Source: Puniceicoccales bacterium (GTDB lineage Bacteria; Verrucomicrobiota; Verrucomicrobiia; Opitutales; LL51). From it: a stretch of 34,193 nt of DNA. Shown here piece by piece: positions 17,093-24,176 of this stretch (position 1 is its first letter; every line of letters begins with the position of its first letter). The stretch spans positions 1-34,193 of the forward strand of contig JAIRZB010000021.1 of assembly GCA_031267435.1 (NCBI GenBank), in the 5' to 3' direction. The translations under genes and the position numbers were made by a program. The notes under the pieces were generated by a model, which worked only from the letters and a program-made list of their open reading frames with translations, was not told where the DNA came from and did not search any database.

Positions 17093-17941
17093 ATGGTCAT
17101 TGTTCAGCATAATCCAAAAACATCGACACAACGGTTTTTAGCGCTCAATAAGCGGGAACTATGGAAGGGGGCTCCGGAGAGTTCCTTGGTGGTGAGTCAG
17201 CATCGCTGTAAGGGGCGGAATTGCTATGGGCGCATTACGTCGCGTCGGCGGGGTGGCGGCCATAAACGGCTCATTCGCCTCATCGATTTTTTTCGCGATA
17301 AACTTGATATTCCGGCAATAGTGGAACGTATTGAGTATGATCCCAATCGTTCGGCGGACATCGCTCTGTTGTATTATGCCGACGGGGAGAAACGTTATAT
17401 TTTAGCGCCTCGTGGATTAAGTATAGGCGGTCAAGTGGTAAGTTTAAATGCGATGCCTCGGGATTTTTCCATCGGAATGTCTTTACCATTGGCCCTGATA
17501 CCGGCTGGGGTCTTTGTGCATTGCATAGAAATTGAGCCGGGGCATGGGGCTGCGATTGCGCGTGGCGCAGGAATGGGGGCACAAATTGTAGCGTTCGACA
17601 ATGGCTATGTGACGATAAAGATGCCGAGCGGTGAGGTGCGTTTGCTGAATCCGAAGTGCCGTGCTACCATAGGACAGGTTGGCAATGGCGATCACGGCAA
17701 GCAATCATTAGGGAAGGCCGGGCGTAACCGTTGGCTAGGGCGCCGTCCGCGTGTGCGCGGTGTGGTTATGAATCCCGTAGATCACCCCATGGGCGGTGGC
17801 GAGGGCCGGACTTCGGGAGGCGGTCATCCGGTTTCTCCATGGGGACAACTCGCGAAGGGTTACCCGACGCGCAAGCGTTCCCAGAAGTCGAATCGCATGA
17901 TTTTGGTAAGAAGAAATGGCAGAAAAGTAAAGAAAGGGTAA
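17093..17941 (+). CDS. rplB: 50S ribosomal protein L2
   Basis: L2 is a large 50S core protein needed for subunit association and peptidyl-transferase assembly. The 282-residue protein has the usual parts: NKRELWKGAPESSLV, the RGGGHKRLIRLIDF block, the SH3-like central fold and the C-terminal active-site loop MNPVDHPMGGGEGR. The Asp-His pair of that loop is kept; the second His found in E. coli is Met, as in several other phyla. rpsS follows 4 bases later. Confidence 0.98.
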   Translation: MVIVQHNPKTSTQRFLALNKRELWKGAPESSLVVSQHRCKGRNCYGRITSRRRGGGHKRLIRLIDFFRDKLDIPAIVERIEYDPNRSADIALLYYADGEKRYILAPRGLSIGGQVVSLNAMPRDFSIGMSLPLALIPAGVFVHCIEIEPGHGAAIARGAGMGAQIVAFDNGYVTIKMPSGEVRLLNPKCRATIGQVGNGDHGKQSLGKAGRNRWLGRRPRVRGVVMNPVDHPMGGGEGRTSGGGHPVSPWGQLAKGYPTRKRSQKSNRMILVRRNGRKVKKG

Positions 17942-17945
17942 GCAT

Positions 17946-18215
17946 ATGGCGCGTTCCGCTAAGAAAGGTTTTTTTGTAGATCCCCATTTAATGGATAAGG
18001 TTGATGTGGCGCAGGCTGCGGATAGTCGCAAGCCGATTAAAACATGGTCGCGTCGTTCAACAATTACGCCGGATTTTGTCGGATTGAATTTCCTGGTTCA
18101 TAATGGAAAATCATTTATTGACGTTTACATAACTGAAAATATGGTTGGTCACAAGTTGGGAGAATTTTCTCCGACTCGTACGTTTAAGAGTCATAATCCT
18201 CATACGCAAAAGTAA
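17946..18215 (+). CDS. rpsS: 30S ribosomal protein S19
   Basis: S19 forms the top of the 30S head with S13 and contacts intersubunit bridge B1a. The 89-residue protein has MARSAKKGFFVDPHLMDK, the KTWSRRSTITPDFVG core and the closing GHKLGEFSPTRTFKSH motif. It ends one base before the rplV start. Confidence 0.97.
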   Translation: MARSAKKGFFVDPHLMDKVDVAQAADSRKPIKTWSRRSTITPDFVGLNFLVHNGKSFIDVYITENMVGHKLGEFSPTRTFKSHNPHTQK

Positions 18216-18216
18216 A

Positions 18217-18552
18217 ATGGAAGTTAGAGCTTTATCGAAATACGTTCACATGTCCGATAAAAAGGTGCGCGATATCACGCGTATTATCGCGGGTAGAAAT
18301 GCAAATGAAGCGGTTCAGCTTCTTAGATTTATACCGCGAAAGTCGGCGCATTTCGTTGAAAAAACTTTATCGAGTGCGATTGCGAATGCGGTTTGTCGTG
18401 GAGTTCGCTCCGAGGTTTTGATGGTAAAGGAGGCGGTAGCGGAGCAGGGTGTTGCGTTTAAACGTTTTGTTCCGGCATCGCGTGGGTCGGCCCATCCGAT
18501 AAAAAAGCGTACAAGTCATATAAAAATAGTGTTAACTGATCATTTAGGGTAA
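18217..18552 (+). CDS. rplV: 50S ribosomal protein L22
   Basis: L22 lines the exit tunnel with a long beta-hairpin. From ATG 18217 (MEVRALSKYVHMSDKKVRD) the protein is 111 residues, the usual size, with NEAVQLLRFIPRKSAHFVEK and the hairpin segment FVPASRGSAHPIKKRTSHIKI. The frame stays open upstream to 18145, but that part overlaps rpsS and does not match L22, so the ATG right after the rpsS stop is chosen. Confidence 0.97.
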   Translation: MEVRALSKYVHMSDKKVRDITRIIAGRNANEAVQLLRFIPRKSAHFVEKTLSSAIANAVCRGVRSEVLMVKEAVAEQGVAFKRFVPASRGSAHPIKKRTSHIKIVLTDHLG

Positions 18553-18555
18553 ATT

Positions 18556-19188
18556 ATGGGACAAAAGGTAAATCCTATAGGGCTACGTTTGGGGGTTCGT
18601 CGAAATTGGAGCTCCCGTTGGTATGCGACGAAAAAGAATTATCCATTATTTTTGAAAGAGGACTATGAGGTGCGTTCTTTTCTGAGGAGGCGATTATCTT
18701 TTGCGTCTTTTTCCGAAATTTTCATTGAGCGAGCTGGGGGACGTGTACGTGTTAAGATTTTTACGCCCCGTCCGGGAGTTATTATCGGTCGCAAGGGGCA
18801 GGATCTTGAAATTTTGTGTGATGATTTAAAAAAATTAATTGGCCGAGAAGTTTTGGTGGATATTCAGGAGATTCGCAAACCGGATTTGGTAGCGCAATTG
18901 ATTTCGGAGAATATTTCCGTACAATTGGAGCGTCGAATTTCTTTTCGTCGGGCGATGAAGAAGGCGATTCAATCGGCGATGAGTTTGGGAGCAGACGGTA
19001 TAAAGGTTCAGTGTGCGGGGCGTTTAGGTGGTGCGGAAATTGCTCGTTCGGAATCGCAGCGTGCCGGTCGCGTGCCTTTACACACTTTAAAAGAGAATAT
19101 TGACTATGGGTTTTCCGAAGCTAACACGGTTTACGGAAAAATTGGCGTAAAATGTTGGGTTTGTCGTCAGGACAGCGTTAAGGTTTAG
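18556..19188 (+). CDS. rpsC: 30S ribosomal protein S3
   Basis: S3 forms the mRNA entry channel with S4 and S5. The 210-residue protein has MGQKVNPIGLRLG, a KH domain with the GXXG-type loop (PGVIIGRKGQDLE), and the C-terminal domain SFRRAMKKAIQSAM followed by GVKVQ-like IKVQCAGRLGGAEIARSE. The C-terminal extension found in some phyla is absent. It sits 3 bases after rplV. Confidence 0.98.
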   Translation: MGQKVNPIGLRLGVRRNWSSRWYATKKNYPLFLKEDYEVRSFLRRRLSFASFSEIFIERAGGRVRVKIFTPRPGVIIGRKGQDLEILCDDLKKLIGREVLVDIQEIRKPDLVAQLISENISVQLERRISFRRAMKKAIQSAMSLGADGIKVQCAGRLGGAEIARSESQRAGRVPLHTLKENIDYGFSEANTVYGKIGVKCWVCRQDSVKV

Positions 19189-19203
19189 GGAAAGAATGAG
19201 ATT

Positions 19204-19632
19204 ATGAGTAAGTTATCTCCGGCGCGAACGAAGTACAGAAAGGTTCAAAAAGGACGTAATCGCGGCAATGCGAAGGGGGGCGATTTTTTAGCATTTGGTG
19301 ATTGCGGGATTCAATCTTTGGATCGTGGCAGTATGTCCGCATCGCAGATTGAGGCCGCTCGCGTAGCAGTTTCGCGTCATTTAAAAAGAAAAGGTAAGCT
19401 ATGGGTTCGCATTTTTCCGCATATACCGGTAACGAAAAAGCCGGCGGAAACGCGTATGGGAAAAGGAAAAGGTGCCGTTGAATATTGGGCGGCGGCGGTA
19501 AAGCCGGGTACTATTCTTTTTGAATTGGCGGGCGTGTCTTTGACTTTGGCTCGCGAGGCTTTCCGTTTGGCGGATTTCAAGTTGCCGTTTCGCTGTCGTT
19601 TTGTTAGTCGTGAAGAATTGGAGCAGTATTAG
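19204..19632 (+). CDS. rplP: 50S ribosomal protein L16
   Basis: L16 helps position A-site tRNA. The 142-residue protein keeps the normal core: KYRKVQKGRNRGNAKGG, then AARVAVSRHLKRKGKLWVRI, FPHIPVTKKPAETRMGKGKG and AREAFRLADFKLPF. It is followed by rpmC one base after its stop. Confidence 0.97.
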   Translation: MSKLSPARTKYRKVQKGRNRGNAKGGDFLAFGDCGIQSLDRGSMSASQIEAARVAVSRHLKRKGKLWVRIFPHIPVTKKPAETRMGKGKGAVEYWAAAVKPGTILFELAGVSLTLAREAFRLADFKLPFRCRFVSREELEQY

Positions 19633-19633
19633 T

Positions 19634-19831
19634 ATGGAAAGTTTTGGAGAGAAATTGCCGCAGGAGTTGGCGCATGGGTTGAAGGAGGCGGAGCAGTCGC
19701 TTTTTAATTTGCGCATGCGAAAATGTTCTTCGCGTCTCGATAAACCGCACATGATTGCTATATTGAAGAGACAAATTGCGAGAATTAAAACTTTTTTGCG
19801 ACAAAAAACTTGCAAAAATTGTAATAAGTAA
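19634..19831 (+). CDS. rpmC: 50S ribosomal protein L29
   Basis: L29 is a small two-helix protein near the tunnel exit. From ATG 19634 the product is 65 residues, with the family pattern LKEAEQSLFNLRMRK, then NPH-like DKPHMIAILKRQIARIKTFL. The tail ends with an unusual CKNCNK, which is extra to the core fold. The frame is open further upstream, but those codons overlap rplP and are not L29-like. The position between rplP and rpsQ supports the call. Confidence 0.93.
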   Translation: MESFGEKLPQELAHGLKEAEQSLFNLRMRKCSSRLDKPHMIAILKRQIARIKTFLRQKTCKNCNK

Positions 19832-19844
19832 AAGTGTATTGACC

Positions 19845-20111
19845 ATGGAGCAGCGAAGTTTTAGGAAGAGTTTACAGGGCGTTGTGACGAGACGTTCGGG
19901 TGATAAGAGTTTGAAGGTGGTTTATGTCTATAAAGTGCCTCACGCGCTCTATCGCAAGGAGATTAGGCGGAGGACAGTTTTGCATGTGCACGATGAAAAA
20001 AATGAATGTTGCGTGGGGGACAAAGTTGAGATTATGGAGACGCGGCCACTGAGTAATTTGAAGCGTTGGCGCGTGGTGCGCATTGTGGAGCGGATGCCCG
20101 TTTCGGAATAG
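19845..20111 (+). CDS. rpsQ: 30S ribosomal protein S17
   Basis: S17 is a primary 16S rRNA-binding OB-fold protein. From ATG 19845 (MEQRSFRKSLQGVV) the protein is 88 residues, with the characteristic DKSLKVVYVYKVPHALYRK, a VGDKVEIMETRPLS motif and KRWRVVRIVER. The upstream part of the open frame (from 19776) overlaps rpmC and is rejected. Order rplP-rpmC-rpsQ is standard. Confidence 0.95.
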   Translation: MEQRSFRKSLQGVVTRRSGDKSLKVVYVYKVPHALYRKEIRRRTVLHVHDEKNECCVGDKVEIMETRPLSNLKRWRVVRIVERMPVSE

Positions 20112-20119
20112 GAGTTTTT

Positions 20120-20485
20120 ATGTTGCAGCAGCAGAGTATATTAGATGTCGCGGACAATACGGGAGCCAAAAAGGCGATGATGATTCGTCGTCTTGGGCAA
20201 AATACGCGTACGGCTAGAGTTGGAGACATCATCGTAGTTGCGATTAAGCATAGTATTCCCGAGGCGGTGGTGAAAAAAGGAAGTGTGGCTCGGGCGGTAA
20301 TTGTTCGAACGGCGGCACCGATTGCGCGGGAGGACGGCAGTTATTTACGCTTTGACCGTAATGCCTGTGTGATTATTGATGACAAAAAAAATCCGAAGGG
20401 CAGTCGTATTTTTGGTCCCGTTGCCAGGGAGTTACGCCAGAAAAATTTTATGAAAATTGTTTCCCTAGCGCCGGAGGTTTTATGA
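20120..20485 (+). CDS. rplN: 50S ribosomal protein L14
   Basis: L14 forms bridges B5 and B8 to the small subunit. From ATG 20120 the protein is 121 residues, with QQQSILDVADNTGAKKAM, a basic RRLGQ segment, VVKKGSVARAVIVRT and the closing GSRIFGPVARELRQKNFMKI. GGAG upstream is the ribosome-binding site; the longer open frame overlaps rpsQ. The stop overlaps the rplX start as ATGA. Confidence 0.97.
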   Translation: MLQQQSILDVADNTGAKKAMMIRRLGQNTRTARVGDIIVVAIKHSIPEAVVKKGSVARAVIVRTAAPIAREDGSYLRFDRNACVIIDDKKNPKGSRIFGPVARELRQKNFMKIVSLAPEVL

Positions 20486-20727
20486 AATATAAAATCAAGA
20501 AGAATGACGAAGTAGTTGTTATTTCCGGCTCGCACCGAGGAAGTCGTGGAAAAATTTTAGAGGTTTTACGCGATTCGTGTCGAGTTATTGTTGAGGGGGT
20601 AGGGTTGCGAAAAAAATATATAAAAAAGAGTCAAAATCATCCCGAAGGTGGAGAGGTTGAATGTGAAAGCAGTATTCATTACTCCAATGTTATGAAAGTT
20701 GTTGATTTTGAGAGGAGAAGGAATTAA
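20482..20727 (+). CDS. rplX: 50S ribosomal protein L24
   Basis: L24 starts 50S assembly and lies at the tunnel exit. The 81-residue protein has the KOW motif (KKNDEVVVISGSHRGSRGKI) and the GLRKKYIKKSQNHPEGG strand. It is somewhat shorter than the ~100-residue E. coli form, which is common. Start overlap with rplN and a CGGAGG site inside rplN suggest translational coupling. Confidence 0.95.
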   Translation: MKYKIKKNDEVVVISGSHRGSRGKILEVLRDSCRVIVEGVGLRKKYIKKSQNHPEGGEVECESSIHYSNVMKVVDFERRRN

Positions 20728-20783
20728 TAAATTTTAGATCTTTTGGGAGTTACCATGGGTTTCGATCTCAAATGGAAGTGAAG
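20728..20783 (+). promoter_or_regulatory. rplX-rplE gap with inverted repeat; possible translational operator
   Basis: AGATC (20736-20740) and GATCT (20764-20768) are perfect complements enclosing a central CCATGG. In this tightly packed cluster a 56-base gap is unusual. In E. coli S8 represses the spc genes by binding mRNA in this same gap. Position and foldability are seen; S8 binding is inferred. Confidence 0.25.
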
Positions 20784-21332
20784 ATGAAAAAATCAGTTTT
20801 GAGAGAGTATTATTCGTTGACGGTGTTGCCGGAGCTGGCGAAGCTTCACGGGTATGGGAATAGGCATTTAATTCCGTATCTGGAAAAAGTTGTTGTCAAT
20901 TCGGCCATTGGAGCAGATTGGGATAAGAATTTTATTGCCGAGGTTGAGCGGGATATTGGGGCAATTTGTTGTCAAAAACCGATTATGGTTAAGGCAAAGA
21001 AGAGTATTTCGAATTTTAAGTTACGTAAAGGAATGCCGAACGGGATTAAGGTGACGTTGAGAGGGGACAGTATGTATAATTTCTTTTACAAACTAGTTTC
21101 GATTGCGCTGCCGGCCGTCCGTGATTTTCGCGGTGTTTCGAATAAATTCGATGGTCGAGGCAATTACACATTGGGTATAGTCGATCACACTATTTTTCCA
21201 GAAGTGTCCATTGGCAAGGAGCGAAGAATCATTGGAATGGATATTACATTTGTTACGTCGGCGAAAACGGACGAAGAGGGTCGTGATTTATTGCGACTGT
21301 TAGGGGTTCCGTTTAGAAAGAAGAGTGCTTAA
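20784..21332 (+). CDS. rplE: 50S ribosomal protein L5
   Basis: L5 binds 5S rRNA and bridges to the 30S head. The protein of 182 residues has IPYLEKVVVNSAIG, the AKKSISNFKLRKGMPNGIKV block and FPEVSIGKERRIIGMDITFV. Two in-frame ATGs are possible, 20772 and 20784; the second is chosen because GGAAGTGA lies at proper distance before it while the first has no ribosome-binding site. Confidence 0.95.
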   Translation: MKKSVLREYYSLTVLPELAKLHGYGNRHLIPYLEKVVVNSAIGADWDKNFIAEVERDIGAICCQKPIMVKAKKSISNFKLRKGMPNGIKVTLRGDSMYNFFYKLVSIALPAVRDFRGVSNKFDGRGNYTLGIVDHTIFPEVSIGKERRIIGMDITFVTSAKTDEEGRDLLRLLGVPFRKKSA

Positions 21333-21343
21333 TTAGGTATATT

Positions 21344-21649
21344 ATGGCGAAAATTTCCGTAGTTAAAAGAAACGAAAAAAGACGTGCGCTTGTCGCAAAG
21401 TTTGCGGCTCGACGTGATGCTTTGAAAAAAATTTTAAAAAATCCCAAGACAACGGATGAGGATTTCTTTAAGGCAAGTCGCAAGTTAGCGGAGTTACCTC
21501 GCGATTCATCGCCGGTGCGCGTGCGTAACCGTTGCGCTATCACAGGAAGAGGGCGTGCTTACCATCGCAAATTTGGGGTTTCGAGGATTCAACTTCGCGA
21601 ATTAGTTTCTTTCGGTAAAATTCCCGGTGTAACAAAGGCTTCGTGGTAA
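21344..21649 (+). CDS. rpsN: 30S ribosomal protein S14, long zinc-free type
   Basis: S14 is a late-binding protein of the 30S head. At 101 residues with no CXXC pairs this is the C-minus form, like that of E. coli, and not the ~61-residue zinc-ribbon form. Diagnostic segments are NRCAITGRGRAYHRKFGVSR and KIPGVTKASW. It lies in the normal place between rplE and rpsH. Confidence 0.97.
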   Translation: MAKISVVKRNEKRRALVAKFAARRDALKKILKNPKTTDEDFFKASRKLAELPRDSSPVRVRNRCAITGRGRAYHRKFGVSRIQLRELVSFGKIPGVTKASW

Positions 21650-21653
21650 AATA

Positions 21654-22043
21654 ATGGATACAATTGGAGATTTTTTGACAGTTATTCGCAATGCAAGTAC
21701 GGCGAAAAAGCAAAGTTGTTCGGTATTCGCTTCGAATACTAGGATTGATTTGTCAAATGTTTTAAAGAAAAATGGTTTTATTCGGGATTATTCCGTTGGC
21801 GAAATCCGTCCGGGGGTGAAGGAGATTTCTTTACAATTGAAATACGTTCGCGGTACACCAGCGATTACCGGTGTGGTTCGCTGCAGTCGTCCCGGCTGTC
21901 GCCTGTACTATAGTTGCGATGCGATTCCGAATGTGTATAATAATTTAGGAATATGTATTTTGACGACGCCGAAGGGGATTTTGTCGAGCAGTGATGCGAA
22001 ACAAAATCATGTGGGTGGTGAGTTACTGTGTAAAGTTTGGTAG
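21654..22043 (+). CDS. rpsH: 30S ribosomal protein S8
   Basis: S8 is a primary binder of the 16S central domain and a known repressor of its operon in E. coli. The 129-residue protein has the DFLTVIRNAS N-terminal helix and the middle region with ISLQLKYVRGTPAIT. The C-terminal TTPKGILSSSDAKQNHVGGE block carries the conserved Ser/Thr-rich rRNA-binding turn. It starts 4 bases after rpsN. Confidence 0.96.
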   Translation: MDTIGDFLTVIRNASTAKKQSCSVFASNTRIDLSNVLKKNGFIRDYSVGEIRPGVKEISLQLKYVRGTPAITGVVRCSRPGCRLYYSCDAIPNVYNNLGICILTTPKGILSSSDAKQNHVGGELLCKVW

Positions 22044-22052
22044 GAAAAAATT

Positions 22053-22592
22053 ATGAGCAGAATAGGAAAGTTACCCATAGCCATTCCCGGTGCGGTCAAA
22101 ATTACGGTAGCGGGCGGAAGTGTTTTCGTAAGTGGTGTGGCGGGTACGGTATCGCAATCCTTCAGTGATGCGGTTGAAATCAAGTTTGACGGGAGTATTA
22201 TCGAAGTTTTTCCGAGGGATGATTCTCGCCATGCCGCTGCAATGCACGGTACGGTTCGTGCTATTATTAACAATATGGTAAATGGAGTACAGAAGCCCTA
22301 TGTGAAGAATTTAGAAATTCAGGGTGTCGGCTTTAAGGCCATTTTAAAGGGAAATGTTTTAGATTTGGCGCTGGGATATTCGCATCCCGTGCTCTATCCT
22401 ATTCCGGAGAGTATTAAAGTGACGGTGAAGGATGGTACGGCGATTCACATTGAGGGTGCGGATAAATTTTTAGTCGGAAAAGTAGCGGCGGATATCAAGC
22501 GATTTTATCCGGTAGAGCCCTATAAAGGTAAGGGGGTGCGTATCGCGGGTGAGCGTGTGCGGCGAAAGGAAGGTAAAAAGTCTGCAAAATAG
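22053..22592 (+). CDS. rplF: 50S ribosomal protein L6
   Basis: L6 lies close to the sarcin-ricin loop and supports factor binding. The 179-residue protein has two similar domains, beginning MSRIGKLPIAIPGAVK, with KNLEIQGVGFKAILKGN in the second, and ends PYKGKGVRIAGERVRRKEGK, the standard L6 signature. It is 9 bases after rpsH. Confidence 0.98.
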   Translation: MSRIGKLPIAIPGAVKITVAGGSVFVSGVAGTVSQSFSDAVEIKFDGSIIEVFPRDDSRHAAAMHGTVRAIINNMVNGVQKPYVKNLEIQGVGFKAILKGNVLDLALGYSHPVLYPIPESIKVTVKDGTAIHIEGADKFLVGKVAADIKRFYPVEPYKGKGVRIAGERVRRKEGKKSAK

Positions 22593-22601
22593 GGAAGCAT
22601 T

Positions 22602-22961
22602 ATGAATTTTGATGACAAAAAGATTGTAAAAAAAAGGCGGCGGTTGCGAATTCGTAAAAACGTAATTGGGACCATTTCCCGCCCTCGCTTGTCTTTGCAT
22701 TTTAGTGGAAAGCACATCTATGCGCAGTGCATCGACGACGATTGTGGCAGAACGTTGGTTTATCGATCGACGACCGTGGAAAATGGGATACAAGGAGCAA
22801 AGGCCAATGCGAAGAGTGCCGTTGTTTTTGGTAAAATTTTTGGTGAGGCGGCGTTAAAGGCGGGAATTGTTGATGTCATTTTTGATCGGGGAACGAAGTG
22901 CTATCACGGCAAAGTAAAAGCTTTTGCCGATTCGGTACGGAGTGTTGGTCTAAGGTTTTAG
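22602..22961 (+). CDS. rplR: 50S ribosomal protein L18
   Basis: L18 binds 5S rRNA and brings it to the 50S particle. The 119-residue protein has a basic N-terminal tail (KKIVKKRRRLRIRKNVIGT), the RPRLSLHFSGKHIYAQCIDD core and a FDRGTKCYHGKVKAFADSVR C-terminal block in place of the more common YHGRVKALADAAR. Position between rplF and rpsE is standard. Confidence 0.96.
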   Translation: MNFDDKKIVKKRRRLRIRKNVIGTISRPRLSLHFSGKHIYAQCIDDDCGRTLVYRSTTVENGIQGAKANAKSAVVFGKIFGEAALKAGIVDVIFDRGTKCYHGKVKAFADSVRSVGLRF

Positions 22962-22966
22962 TTTCT

Positions 22967-23521
22967 ATGAATAGTGTTAATTTAGAAGTTAATAGGCAGT
23001 CACGGACAACGAGGCAATTCGATCGACAGAGCGAAGCCAATCGTTTGATGGACAAGGTTGTTTTCATTAATCGTTGTGCCAAAGTGGTAAAAGGTGGGCG
23101 TCGTTTTAGTTTTTCGGCTTTGGTTGTTGCGGGAGATGGTGCAGGACGTGTCGGAATTGGCTTAGGTAAAGCGAAGGAGACACCTGACGCAGTAAAAAAG
23201 GCGGTTGAACAGGCGAAGAAGAATTTGCGGCGCTATCCAATTGCGGGTCATACAATTCCTCACGATGTGGTTGGCGCCTCCGATGGAGGATTGGTGATGT
23301 TACGGCCTGCGGCTCCAGGAGCGGGTATCGTGGCAGGAGGTGGCGTACGTTTAGTACTCGAGGTACTAGGTGTAAGCGATGTGCTATCGAAGTCAATGGG
23401 ATCGAATAATCCTTTTGCGATGGTATATGCAACTTTGGATGCATTAGGCAAGCTGCGGTCGTATCCGGAAGTGATGGCGTTACGACGGGGAGAAGCGGAT
23501 AGGGAAGGGAGCTTAGGGTGA
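22967..23521 (+). CDS. rpsE: 30S ribosomal protein S5
   Basis: S5 helps decoding fidelity and mRNA unwinding. From ATG 22967 the protein is 184 residues: a basic N-terminal tail, the dsRBD-like domain (VFINRCAKVVKGGRRFSFSA, VVAGDGAGRVGIGLGKAKE), and the C-terminal domain with RPAAPGAGIVAGGGVRLVLE and GSNNPFAMVYATLDALGKL. The tail beyond this is short and normal. The 3' end of this gene (about 23321-23503) has a decayed second copy immediately downstream. A weak start context was found; the longer frame from 22898 overlaps rplR. Confidence 0.97.
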   Translation: MNSVNLEVNRQSRTTRQFDRQSEANRLMDKVVFINRCAKVVKGGRRFSFSALVVAGDGAGRVGIGLGKAKETPDAVKKAVEQAKKNLRRYPIAGHTIPHDVVGASDGGLVMLRPAAPGAGIVAGGGVRLVLEVLGVSDVLSKSMGSNNPFAMVYATLDALGKLRSYPEVMALRRGEADREGSLG

Positions 23522-23658
23522 AATTAATTCAAGCGGATACAAATTGTTCGGCGAAGCGGTGTACGTTTAGTGCTCGCGGTGTTGAATGCCGGTGGTGTGT
23601 TGTTATGGGCAAAGGGATCGAACGATTCTTTTGCGATGGTGCTTGGATGGTTCGGTAA
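23518..23658 (+). CDS. Doubtful 46-codon ORF overlapping the rpsE stop
   Basis: A GTG at 23518 overlaps the rpsE TGA in the GTGA manner and opens a 46-codon frame (MKLIQADTNCSAKRC...) ending TAA 23656-23658. It occupies the normal rpmD position, and 46 residues is somewhat short for L30. I do not recognise L30 motifs in it, it is rich in Cys and Arg, and most of it runs through the rpsE-like relic in a different frame. It is probably fortuitous. Confidence 0.12.
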   Translation: MKLIQADTNCSAKRCTFSARGVECRWCVVMGKGIERFFCDGAWMVR

Positions 23659-23704
23659 GCTTATATCCGGAAGTGATGGTGTTATCAGGGAATGAAGCGG
23701 ACAT
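23533..23704 (+). pseudogene. Decayed partial duplicate of the 3' end of rpsE
   Basis: This stretch matches 23321-23503 inside rpsE. The clearest blocks are GTACGTTTAGT, GGGATCGAA, TTTTGCGATGGT, TATCCGGAAGTGATGG and GAAGCGGA, in the same order and spacing with a few short deletions. In the frame of rpsE the copy reads VRLVLAVLNAGGVL...KGSNDSFAMV against VRLVLEVLGVSDVL...MGSNNPFAMV in S5, 16 of 26 residues identical without a gap. Then deletions shift it and a TGA ends it at 23693. It has no start of its own and lacks the S5 RNA-binding domain. The ribosome-binding site of rplO (AGGAG) follows directly. It is best read as an old tandem duplication that is drifting. Confidence 0.82.
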
Positions 23705-23720
23705 AAAATAGGAGTTTACG

Positions 23721-24170
23721 GTGAAGTTACATAATTTAATTCGAGTGGGTACGAATCGTCCATCTAGGCGGCGTGGTCGTGGCCAGGGTAGTGGCCAAGG
23801 CGGAACGGCGGGGCGTGGCCATAAGGGTGGCAAAGCACGTTCGGGGTACAGTCCAGCGCCCTGCTGCTGTGGTATTCCTTACTACCGTCGTTTGCCGATG
23901 CGTGGTTTTAATAACAGTATTTCCAGGATTCGTTTCATGGGTATTAATCTCGACGCATTGGAAGAATTAGCGTCGAACCACAGTACGATCAATCGGGATG
24001 TATTGGTTGAAGCGGATGTGATTAGGGAGCGTGATGGATTGGTGAAAATTTTAGGGAATGGAAAATTAACAAAAGCGGTTACGGTTATTGCGGATAAATT
24101 TTCAAAAGTAGCGAAACAGAAAATTGAAATGGCTGGTGGTTCTATCGTTGAATTGGCTTCGAATGGGTGA
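23721..24170 (+). CDS. rplO: 50S ribosomal protein L15
   Basis: L15 is a late-assembly 50S protein. The 149-residue protein begins at GTG 23721, preceded by a good AGGAG site, with MKLHNLIRVGTNRPSRRRGRG, the Gly/Arg-rich GSGQGGTAGRGHKGGKARSG tail and the C-terminal globular part (VLVEADVIRERDGLVKILGNGKL, KQKIEMAGGSIVELA). Position before secY is standard; the gene before it is rpsE because rpmD is missing. Confidence 0.97.
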   Translation: MKLHNLIRVGTNRPSRRRGRGQGSGQGGTAGRGHKGGKARSGYSPAPCCCGIPYYRRLPMRGFNNSISRIRFMGINLDALEELASNHSTINRDVLVEADVIRERDGLVKILGNGKLTKAVTVIADKFSKVAKQKIEMAGGSIVELASNG

Positions 24171-24176
24171 GATTAC

